Source: VRUE01 sp046733315 (GTDB taxonomy: Bacteria > Actinomycetota > Thermoleophilia > Solirubrobacterales > 70-9). Taken from it: a DNA stretch of 35,201 bases. The position numbers and the translations under genes are program-made. The notes under the pieces were generated by a model. The model was not told the DNA's origin and searched no databases. It was given only the letters and a program-made list of their open reading frames with translations. How positions within the stretch are numbered: the first letter of the stretch is position 1; each line of letters opens with the position of its first letter. Of this stretch, positions 15,515-23,369 are shown piece after piece. The stretch is taken from assembly GCA_046733315.1 (NCBI GenBank), contig JBKPOV010000073.1, positions 1 through 35,201 of the forward strand. Direction: 5' to 3'.

Positions 15515-16500
15515 TGCGCCGCGCCGGCCTCTGTTGCACTCTCGTGGCGATCGCGATCCTTGTCCTCCCGCAGACGACGATGGCCGGCGCCCTCGACATC
15601 CCCGCGCTCGTGCCAGCGCAATTTCGCGCTCTCGTGCGGGAGCGGCTGCATATGCCGGCGCCGAAGCGGGACTTCGAATCCCGCTTCGACATCGAGGCGA
15701 GGGACGGTTATGAGCTCTCGGTGATCGCCCGGGGGGACGTCGTGGCCGTCGAAGTGACTCGGCCGGCCCAAAACAAAGGCCCGTTGCAGCGCTTGCTCGG
15801 CCTCGAGCGGGCCGCGACCGTGTACCTAGCGCGCGGAACCGTCACGCCGCGCAGGATCAAGGCCTCGTTCGGGAGATTTGGCAGCGTCGATGTGCGCTTC
15901 CGTCCCTCTCGTCGGGTTGTGAGATCGCACCGCCATCGTCGCTGCAGGGGCGCCGGTCGCTTCACCAGCCGATTTGGTGTGTTTGTCGGAGGCATTCGCT
16001 TCAGCGGCGAGAAGCACTACATCACCGTGCGTGCCCACCGGGCAAAAGGCCGGGTTCGCAGTCGGCTGCATCTGCGTTGCTCGCTGCCACCGGTCCCGCC
16101 GTCGGCGCAATCGAGCGCTCACCCGCTCTCGCGGCAGCCGAGCTTCACACCCGCCAGCCTCACGGCGGGCTGGCGCCACGCGGTGGCGGCGACGGAGCTC
16201 TTCGTGCTCCGCCTCCGCAGGGCGACGCTTTTCCTCGCCGTCAGCGAAGAAAGCAAGGGATCAGTTGCCGAGCTTCGTTACGCCCTGGCCACGGCTCGTT
16301 CCAGGGTCTTCCGCTTCAACGAAGCGTTGACCACGGCTACGATCGCACCGCCGCGGCCCTTCCATGGCAAGGGCATCTACGGCGCCGCCCCTGATGGAAC
16401 AACGAGCTGGAGCGGCCCCCTCTCGGTCTCTTTTCCCGGCCTCCCCAGGGCGCCGCTCACCGGCTCCCAGTTCGATGTGGAGCTTTCGGCCGGATACTGA
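15514..16500 (+). CDS. Secreted hypothetical protein
   Basis: A 328-residue protein with a signal peptide (MRRAGLCCTLVAIAILVLPQ, cleavage probably near residue 25). The mature part contains YELSVIARGDVVAVEVTR and RRCRGAGRFTSRFGVFVGGIRFSGEKHY, a pattern seen in exported proteins of this group, and then a basic, Ser/Pro-rich linker and a second beta-rich region. No catalytic motif is recognised. The start is the ATG at 15514 or the in-frame GTG at 15511; either overlaps the protease stop codon, so the two are probably translated from one mRNA. It could be a partner or substrate of the protease, but only position supports that. Confidence 0.65.
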   Translation: MRRAGLCCTLVAIAILVLPQTTMAGALDIPALVPAQFRALVRERLHMPAPKRDFESRFDIEARDGYELSVIARGDVVAVEVTRPAQNKGPLQRLLGLERAATVYLARGTVTPRRIKASFGRFGSVDVRFRPSRRVVRSHRHRRCRGAGRFTSRFGVFVGGIRFSGEKHYITVRAHRAKGRVRSRLHLRCSLPPVPPSAQSSAHPLSRQPSFTPASLTAGWRHAVAATELFVLRLRRATLFLAVSEESKGSVAELRYALATARSRVFRFNEALTTATIAPPRPFHGKGIYGAAPDGTTSWSGPLSVSFPGLPRAPLTGSQFDVELSAGY

Positions 16501-16544
16501 GCTCCTGAGCAGGGCTGGTGCGCCGACTCTGCAAGGCTGAAGCG

Positions 16545-18008
<1,464 letters not shown>

Positions 18009-18068
18009 AGGGGCGACAACTCCCTCAGGAAACCGTGTCTGGAGCCGATCCTCGACGGGTGTCGGAAC

Positions 18069-18100
18069 GGAAAAGGGCCCCGTGAGGGGCCCTTGTTTCC
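18069..18100 (+). terminator. Intrinsic terminator after zwf
   Basis: AAGGGCCCC (18073-18081) pairs with GGGGCCCTT (18086-18094) around GTGA, with flanking A- and T-rich ends (GTTTCC). It lies 60 bp after the zwf stop. Confidence 0.8.
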
Positions 18101-18275
18101 GAAGGACGTGCCACCAGCGAGACTTCGTTTCCCTGGCTCGTCAGTCCTCAAGCCTTAATCGGAGCTGCTCTTAGAAACACCACGTTTGCGAAAAAGTTGC
18201 ACCCATTGCATCGGCACTTGCAGGCCCGAACTTGAGACAGCGGCGCGCGCGCCTCGCCGGCCCGCGCGCCGCTGC
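18101..18275. other. Non-coding stretch before tRNA-Val
   Basis: No gene is seen. It holds three TTGCA direct repeats (18197, 18206, 18218) in a relatively AT-rich patch, then a perfect 11-bp hairpin, AGCGGCGCGCG (18239-18249) against CGCGCGCCGCT (18263-18273), which ends just before the tRNA -10 element. Confidence 0.5.
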
Positions 18276-18281
18276 TAGATT
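18276..18281 (+). promoter_or_regulatory. -10 element of tRNA-Val
   Basis: TAGATT lies 10 nt before the mature tRNA 5' end. The -35 position falls inside the 11-bp GC hairpin at 18239-18273, so a good -35 is missing or the hairpin affects promoter use. Confidence 0.6.
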
Positions 18282-18291
18282 CAGGTTCCCC

Positions 18292-18364
18292 GGGCGCTTA
18301 GCTCAGTTGGGAGAGCGCCAGCTCGACAAGCTGGAGGTCACTGGTTCGAGCCCAGTAGCGCCCA
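18292..18364 (+). tRNA. tRNA-Val (GAC)
   Basis: Acceptor stem GGGCGCT pairs with AGCGCCC (18357-18363), the D arm is GCTC-AGTTGGGA-GAGC, the anticodon stem-loop CCAGC-TCGACAA-GCTGG gives GAC for valine, and the T arm is ACTGG-TTCGAGC-CCAGT. The discriminator is A at 18364. No CCA is encoded. It lies alone, without neighbouring tRNAs. Confidence 0.96.
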
Positions 18365-18367
18365 TCG

Positions 18368-18404
18368 CCGGGTCCCCGCAAGCGTGAGCTCGCTCAGACC
18401 CCGG
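18368..18404. terminator. Possible bidirectional hairpin between tRNA-Val and the VOC gene
   Basis: CCGGGTC (18368-18374) can pair with GACCCCGG (18397-18404) with one bulge, and AGCG/CGCT pairs inside. It overlaps the last codons of the convergent leftward gene. Weak evidence. Confidence 0.3.
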
Positions 18405-18819
18405 CCATCCTCACCTCGGCGAGGCGGATGCTGTTGCCGGAGGGGTCGCGGAAGCCCGAGTCGATGCCGTAGGGGCGCTCCTCGGGCGCTTCTGTGAACT
18501 CGACGCCGCGAGCCCTCAGCTCTTCGTAGGAGGCCTGGCAATCATCGGTGGTGAGGAAGACGGTGCCGGCGAAGCCCTTGGCCATCAGCTCGCGCACCTG
18601 GCCGCTGGTCTCCTCGTCCATCACCGGCGGCCCGGGAATGGCCATTAGCACGATCGAGACGTCCTCCTGGCCGGGAGGACCGACCGTGAGCCAGCGGAAG
18701 TCGCCCATCTCGGGCAACGTCACGTCGGCGCGAACCTCCATGCCGACCTTCTCGGTGTAGAAGGCAAGCGCCTCCTCCTGGTCGTGTACCCAGAGCTGTG
18801 CGTTGGCGATTCTGATCAT
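18394..18819 (-). CDS. VOC (glyoxalase/bleomycin-resistance fold) family protein
   Basis: A 141-residue protein of the vicinal oxygen chelate superfamily, built of two beta-alpha-beta-beta-beta repeats: QLWVHDQEEALAFYTEKVGMEVRADV in the first half and VFLTTDDCQASYEELRARGVEFTEAPEERPYGIDSGFRDPSGNSIRLAEV in the second. The final Glu before V and the His near residue 12 are at positions of usual metal ligands. Members range from dioxygenases to antibiotic-binding proteins, so the reaction cannot be named. A clear AAGGAG (18826-18831 on the minus strand) lies 6 nt before the ATG. It follows the AraC-type gene by 41 bp and is probably co-transcribed with, and controlled by, that regulator. Confidence 0.88.
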   Translation of the reverse strand: MIRIANAQLWVHDQEEALAFYTEKVGMEVRADVTLPEMGDFRWLTVGPPGQEDVSIVLMAIPGPPVMDEETSGQVRELMAKGFAGTVFLTTDDCQASYEELRARGVEFTEAPEERPYGIDSGFRDPSGNSIRLAEVRMAGV

Positions 18820-18860
18820 CTTCGTCTCCTTCGCTTAGAACGGAAAGGTCGACGGCGATG

Positions 18861-19295
18861 CTAGGTCGCAACTGGGGCGCTGTCTTCTCGAAACGTGCGG
18901 TGTTGTGGCCGAGCGTAGGCCCGGACCACGCAGCCCGGAATCAAGGCGCCTTGGGAGGCTGGGGGATGCGCGGCGCGGTAAGCGGTTGGCGAACGCCCGA
19001 AGGTGCGGGTGAAGCTGGTCGTAAAGGAGCCGATGCTCTGCAGGCCGACCGAGAGGCAGATGTCCGCCACTGAGCGATCGGTCGTGCGCAGCAGCGCCGC
19101 GGCTCGCTCCAGCCTTCTCGTCAACAGGTAGGCGTGCGGCGGCTCACCGAAGGCGCGGCGGAATTCGCGGCTGAAATGAGCCCGCGAGAGCCCGGCCGCC
19201 GCGGCTAGGTCCTCGACCCCAAGTGGCTCGAAGTAGCGCGAGTCGGCAAGGTCCCTCGCGCGCAGCAAATGCCGGGCGGGGGGAACGAATGCCAT
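18861..19295 (-). CDS. AraC family transcriptional regulator, DNA-binding domain only
   Basis: A 144-residue protein with the double helix-turn-helix of the AraC/XylS family: GVEDLAAAAGLSRAHFSREFRRAFGEPPHAYL, then SVADICLSVGLQSIGSFTTSFTRTFGRSPTAYR, the canonical second motif. There is no N-terminal effector domain, only about 20 residues, so ligand sensing must come from elsewhere or the C-terminal ~35 residues. It lies upstream of, and in the same direction as, the VOC gene, a frequent pairing. Its -10 element (TAGACT) ends 6 nt before the ATG and overlaps the -10 element of the divergent membrane-protein gene. Confidence 0.9.
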   Translation of the reverse strand: MAFVPPARHLLRARDLADSRYFEPLGVEDLAAAAGLSRAHFSREFRRAFGEPPHAYLLTRRLERAAALLRTTDRSVADICLSVGLQSIGSFTTSFTRTFGRSPTAYRAAHPPASQGALIPGCVVRAYARPQHRTFREDSAPVAT

Positions 19296-19301
19296 GCCCG
19301 C

Positions 19302-19311
19302 AGTCTAGGCT
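19302..19311. promoter_or_regulatory. Overlapping divergent -10 elements (AraC gene and membrane-protein gene)
   Basis: On the plus strand TAGGCT (19306-19311) lies 9 nt before the GTG at 19321. On the minus strand TAGACT (19307 down to 19302) lies 6 nt before the ATG at 19295. The two share the TA at 19306-19307, so RNA polymerase cannot open both at once. Confidence 0.45.
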
Positions 19312-19320
19312 CGCGACCTC

Positions 19321-21135
19321 GTGGTCGGGACCTATGCAGCCGTTCTCCTCGTTTGCGGTGCCGCGCTGGCGATCGGCCAGGCAGCGATCGCGCTCTGCGG
19401 AGTGCAGCGCTGGTCGTGGCTGGCGCCGGCTGTCGGGCTGGCGCTGCTCTGCGCGGTTTGCTGGGGGACGGTACGGCTACTGGGGCACGGGGTGGTCTCG
19501 GCGGTTGTTGTCCTGCTCCTGATCGTGGGGTCGGTCGCATACCTCTGGGGTCGCATGGACGGTGGGGTGGACGCCCTGCGTGCGGGTGCGCCGGTGGCGC
19601 TGCTTGCCCTCGCCGTAACCGCACTGCCCTTCATCGCCGAGGGTCACTTCGGCATCCTCGGCACCAGCTTCAACCCCGACATGTCGCAGCACCTGCTGGC
19701 AGCCGACCGGCTCGCCGAGGGCCACTCATCACAGCTCCTCCATCAGGGCTATCCGCTGGGACCGCACGCGATAGTCGTCGCCCTCAACAACAGCCTCGGC
19801 ATCGGACTCGTCCAGGGCTTCGCCGGCCTGATGATCGCCGTCGCCGTCCTCACCTCCCTGACATCGCTGACCGCCTTCCGCGACCAGCCCGCCACCCTTC
19901 GCATCCCCGCCGCCCTAATAGTCGGCCTCACCTACATGGTCGCCTCCTACTTCGCCCAAGGCTCCTTCAAGGAGACCATGCAGGCCCTCTTCTTCCTCGC
20001 CTTCGTCCTCGCCCTGCGCGAGTCGTCCCGCAACCCCGCTTGGCGCCAGCTCCCCCTCCGCTTCGTCCCAGCAGCTCTCCTAGCAATGGGATCCGTCTAC
20101 ACCTACAGCTTCCCGGGCCTGATCTGGCTCGGCGGCGCCGCCACCATCTGGGGAATCATCGAGGTCGCCCATGGTTGGCTTCGTCTGTCTGCGGGTGGCG
20201 CAGATGCGGGGGGGCCGAGAACGGAGGCGAAGCCCCCGCCCGCAGGCCCCCCCGCAGCTGTGGCAGGCCCCGCAGCCTGGCGCTCCGTCCTTTGGGCGTC
20301 CCTCCTCTTCCTAATCTTGATCGCCCCCGAGCTAACCCGAATGATCGACTTCAAGCAGTTTGAGACCTTCGACCCCAACGGCCCCGGCCTAGGCAACCTC
20401 TTCGCCCAGATCTCCCCCTTCGAGGGCCTCGGCATCTGGCCCTCGGGAGACTTCCGTCTCAGCCCTGGCGATGGGGCCGTGCCAGCGCTCGGCTATTACG
20501 CCGGCGCCGCCTTCGCCTCGATCCTGCTCCTCTACGGCATCGTCATCTGCTGGCGCCGCCGCGAGTCGGCGGTCGTGGCCGGCCTCACCGCTGCCGCTCT
20601 CGCCTACGCCGCCGCTCGAATCGTGGGCACGCCCTACACCGCTGCCAAGGCCATCGAGATCGGCGCGCCGGTTGCCGGCCTGGCGATCGTCTTGCCGCTT
20701 CTACGCCGCCCGGTCGCCTGGCTCTACCTGCTCGCCGCGGGCGGCTGCTCGCTACTGGCGCTTGCCAACGCCCCGGTCGGTCCAACTTCCTACTCGCCGG
20801 CGCTGACCGGTCTGCGCTCTGACGTCGGCGAAGGCCCGACGCTCATCCTTGCCTCGACCCAGCTGCTCGCCGACGAACACGGCACCCCCTACATCGCCTG
20901 GGAGCTGCGCGGCGGCCGCGTCTGCATCGCGTCCGAGGAAGAAACCGACCACATTCCGCCCGGTGTCCGCTACGTCGTCACCGAAGGAGACTCAAGCGGC
21001 CCCCCGTTCGGCCGCCTGCGCCTCAAGCGCGTCGCCCCCCCCTACGTCCTCTGGGAACGGACGGCGCCAGTCTCGGGCCGTACCCCCTGCCCGCTCATCG
21101 CCGTGCGCCAAGCCCGCCAAGGCCGCCCTCACTAA
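19321..21135 (+). CDS. Multi-pass membrane protein, GT-C-like
   Basis: A 604-residue integral membrane protein with about twelve hydrophobic helices and a soluble C-terminal part (about residues 490-604). The size, the alternation of helices and loops, and a loop with FNPDMSQHLLAADRLAEG after the third or fourth helix suggest a GT-C fold lipid-linked glycosyltransferase, but no diagnostic DxD or similar motif is certain, so this is inference. Residues about 285-325 form a Gly/Pro/Ala-rich loop encoded by a palindrome (20201-20260). Third-position bases switch from G-rich to C-rich near 19640. The GTG start follows a -10 element by 9 nt. A palindrome begins directly after the stop. Confidence 0.6.
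   Translation: MVGTYAAVLLVCGAALAIGQAAIALCGVQRWSWLAPAVGLALLCAVCWGTVRLLGHGVVSAVVVLLLIVGSVAYLWGRMDGGVDALRAGAPVALLALAVTALPFIAEGHFGILGTSFNPDMSQHLLAADRLAEGHSSQLLHQGYPLGPHAIVVALNNSLGIGLVQGFAGLMIAVAVLTSLTSLTAFRDQPATLRIPAALIVGLTYMVASYFAQGSFKETMQALFFLAFVLALRESSRNPAWRQLPLRFVPAALLAMGSVYTYSFPGLIWLGGAATIWGIIEVAHGWLRLSAGGADAGGPRTEAKPPPAGPPAAVAGPAAWRSVLWASLLFLILIAPELTRMIDFKQFETFDPNGPGLGNLFAQISPFEGLGIWPSGDFRLSPGDGAVPALGYYAGAAFASILLLYGIVICWRRRESAVVAGLTAAALAYAAARIVGTPYTAAKAIEIGAPVAGLAIVLPLLRRPVAWLYLLAAGGCSLLALANAPVGPTSYSPALTGLRSDVGEGPTLILASTQLLADEHGTPYIAWELRGGRVCIASEEETDHIPPGVRYVVTEGDSSGPPFGRLRLKRVAPPYVLWERTAPVSGRTPCPLIAVRQARQGRPH
20201..20260. repeat. Palindrome inside the membrane-protein gene
   Basis: The arms 20201-20216 and 20245-20260 match over 16 positions with one mismatch, the inner 11 bp (GCGGGGGGGCC and its complement) being perfect, and each arm holds seven G or C in a row. 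The loop is 28 nt. The block is in frame and encodes a Gly/Pro-rich cytoplasmic or periplasmic loop between two membrane helices. Confidence 0.75.
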
Positions 21136-21250
21136 GCGGTCGCACTTTCCGCCGCTATGCGTTGACAACTGCGACCGCATGCCCGTCCCAGGCGGGTCTT
21201 GTCTCTTGGTGTCGCACATCTCGCCGGATAGCGGCGGAAAGTGCGACCGC
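21136..21250. repeat. Large palindrome between the membrane-protein gene and thrS
   Basis: A perfect 23-bp inverted repeat: left arm 21136-21158, right arm 21228-21250, with the left arm starting directly after the stop codon. TGCGACCGCAT occurs twice directly (21170 and 21242) and its core once inverted in the left arm; TGCGAC at 21170 can pair with GTCGCA at 21211. It may be a terminator or a regulator site upstream of thrS. Confidence 0.75.
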
Positions 21251-21280
21251 ATCGGCGGCGGTGATCCGGGTGGGCGTGGG

Positions 21281-21286
21281 TAGCAT
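21281..21286 (+). promoter_or_regulatory. Candidate -10 element for thrS
   Basis: TAGCAT fits TANNNT. The expected transcription start falls at about 21293-21294, where an in-frame ATC begins the TGS-domain reading frame. Confidence 0.4.
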
Positions 21287-21292
21287 GGCCGG

Positions 21293-23230
21293 ATCGAGGC
21301 GGCGACTCAGAAGATCACTGTCAAGCTCCCGGATGGGACGGCGTTGGAGCTGGCCGGTGGCGCCTCTGGGGCCGATGCGGCGGCGGCGATCGGGCCGGGG
21401 CTGGCGAAGGCGGCGCTGGCGATCCGGGTCGATGGGGAGCTGCGTGATCTCTCGGCCGCGCTGAGCGATGGAGCCGAGATCGCGATTCTCACCGACCGCG
21501 ACCCCGAGGCGCTCGAGCTGATCCGCCACGACGCCGCCCACGTCATGGCCGAGGCGGTGCAGGAGCTCTATCCAGGCACCAAGGTGACGATCGGGCCGGC
21601 GATCGAGAACGGCTTCTACTACGACTTCGACTTCCCCGAGGACGTCAAGGTCACCGACGCCGACCTGGAGAAGATTGAGGCAGCGATGCGCGCCCACATC
21701 AAGGCCGACGAGGCCTTCGAGCGTCGCGACCTGCCGGTCGCCGAGGCGATTGAGATCTTCGAAGGCCAGGGCGAGGATTACAAGGTCGAGCTGATCCGCG
21801 ACCTGATCGCCGACGAAGGTGTCGAGACGGTCTCGCTCTACCGCAACGGACCCTTCGAGGATCTCTGTCGTGGTCCGCACGGCCCCTCGACCGGCCGGAT
21901 CAAGGCGATCAAGCTGAGCTCACTCGCCGGCGCCTACTGGCGCGGCGACGAGAAGCGCCAAATGCTGACCCGGATCTACGGCACGGCGTTCTTCACCAAG
22001 AAGGACCTCACCCAGCATCTGGAGCGGATCGAGCAGGCCAAGGCGCGTGACCACCGCCGCCTCGGTCCCCAGCTCGGCATCTTCATGCTGCGCGAGGAGG
22101 CGCCGGGTATGCCGTTCTGGCTGCCTAACGGGACGACGCTGCTGCACCTGATCGAGGCCGAGGTACAGGCCCAGTTGCGCAAGCGCGGCTACAAGGAGAT
22201 CGCCACGCCGCAGGTCCTCGACGAGGAGCTTTGGCACCGCTCCGGCCACTGGGACAACTACCGCGACGACATGTACTTCATGCAGTCCGACGAGAAGCGC
22301 CTGGCGCTGCGGCCGATGAACTGCCCGGGCGCCTGCCTGGTCTTCGACGCCGAGCGCCACTCCTACCGTGAGCTGCCGCTGCGCCTGGCCGAGTTCGGCC
22401 GCGTCTCGCGCAACGAGCGCGAGGGCGTCCTGCACGGCCTGCTGCGAGTGCGCGCCTTCACCCAGGACGACGCTCACGTCTACTGCACCGAGGAGCAGAT
22501 CGCCGACGAGGTCGCCGACATCTGCGCCGCGATCGACGAGCTCTACACCCGCTTCGGCTTCGAGGACGTGCGGGTCGAGCTCTCCACCCGGCCGCAGAAG
22601 TCGATGGGCTCCGAGCAGCAGTGGGATAAGGCCGAGGCGGCGCTGACCGAGGCGCTCGACCGCCAGGGCCGCGAGTACGAGCTCAACCCCGGCGACGGCG
22701 CCTTCTACGGGCCCAAGATCGACTTTCACGTCACCGATGCGCTTGGCCGCTCCTGGCAGTGCGGCACCTGCCAGCTCGACTTCCAGATGCCCGAGCGCTT
22801 CGACCTCAGCTACGTCGGCGCCGACGACGCCAGTCACCGGCCGGTGATGATCCACCGCGCCCTGCTCGGCTCTATGGAGCGCTTCGCCGGGATCCTGATC
22901 GAGCACTACGCCGGGCGCTTCCCGGTCTGGCTGGCGCCTGTGCAGGCGATCGTCCTGCCAGTTTCGGACCGTCACAACGAGTACGCCAGCCGGGTTGCGG
23001 TTGATCTGCGCGAAGCGGGGGTTCGGGTCGAGGTCGACGATCGCTCCGAGTCGGTCGGCAAGAAGATCCGCGACGCCGAGCTTGGCCGCTACCCCTACAT
23101 GCTCGTCGTCGGCGATCGCGAGCAGGAGGGGCGCGCCGTCGCCGTGCGTTCGCACGAGGATGGCGAGCTCGGCGCCATCTCTGCCGCCGACTTTGCCGAG
23201 CGAGTACGGGCCGAAAGCGCACCCGCTTGA
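21293..23230 (+). CDS. thrS: Threonyl-tRNA synthetase (start codon uncertain)
   Basis: Class II synthetase that charges tRNA-Thr and edits mischarged Ser-tRNA. Domains in order: TGS (KITVKLPDGTALEL from 21311), editing domain with RHDAAH and CRGPH, catalytic core with zinc ligands Cys (MNCPG, near residue 344), His (TQDDAH) and His (MIHRALLGSMERF), and the anticodon-binding domain. Length from 21293 is 645 residues, matching the 642 of E. coli. However, between the in-frame stop TAG at 21281 and the TTG at 21344 there is no ATG, GTG, TTG or CTG. Starting at the TTG would remove the first TGS strand. Options are an ATC start at 21293, or a frameshift from the ATG at 21285. Confidence 0.9.
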   Translation: MEAATQKITVKLPDGTALELAGGASGADAAAAIGPGLAKAALAIRVDGELRDLSAALSDGAEIAILTDRDPEALELIRHDAAHVMAEAVQELYPGTKVTIGPAIENGFYYDFDFPEDVKVTDADLEKIEAAMRAHIKADEAFERRDLPVAEAIEIFEGQGEDYKVELIRDLIADEGVETVSLYRNGPFEDLCRGPHGPSTGRIKAIKLSSLAGAYWRGDEKRQMLTRIYGTAFFTKKDLTQHLERIEQAKARDHRRLGPQLGIFMLREEAPGMPFWLPNGTTLLHLIEAEVQAQLRKRGYKEIATPQVLDEELWHRSGHWDNYRDDMYFMQSDEKRLALRPMNCPGACLVFDAERHSYRELPLRLAEFGRVSRNEREGVLHGLLRVRAFTQDDAHVYCTEEQIADEVADICAAIDELYTRFGFEDVRVELSTRPQKSMGSEQQWDKAEAALTEALDRQGREYELNPGDGAFYGPKIDFHVTDALGRSWQCGTCQLDFQMPERFDLSYVGADDASHRPVMIHRALLGSMERFAGILIEHYAGRFPVWLAPVQAIVLPVSDRHNEYASRVAVDLREAGVRVEVDDRSESVGKKIRDAELGRYPYMLVVGDREQEGRAVAVRSHEDGELGAISAADFAERVRAESAPA

Positions 23231-23237
23231 GCTGGCC

Positions 23238-23265
23238 TTGCCGATCGGCTGCCGCTGTCTATACT
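23238..23265 (+). promoter_or_regulatory. Promoter of infC
   Basis: TTGCCG (23238-23243) and TATACT (23260-23265) with a 16-bp spacer form the best housekeeping-type promoter in the window. The predicted leader to the infC GTG is about 95-100 nt. Confidence 0.6.
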
Positions 23266-23369
23266 CCGGACACTTGATTGCAGGCACGCCAAACACCTCG
23301 CGCCGCTGAGCGTCCCGTGCCAGCCTCCCAACCTCTCGTCCGCTTGAAGCTCCACACCTCTCTTAGCTA

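Noticed and set aside
13870..16544. Integrated element using tRNA-Cys as attachment site
   Set aside because: No integrase gene and no second copy of the tRNA 3' end were seen downstream before zwf.
21162..21190. TTGACA at 21162 as a -35 element
   Set aside because: No TANNNT lies 15-19 bp downstream, and it falls in the loop of the palindrome.
21136..21292. T-box or other tRNA-sensing leader before thrS
   Set aside because: No specifier loop, T-box sequence or antiterminator is visible, and the likely promoter lies downstream of the palindrome, leaving no leader.
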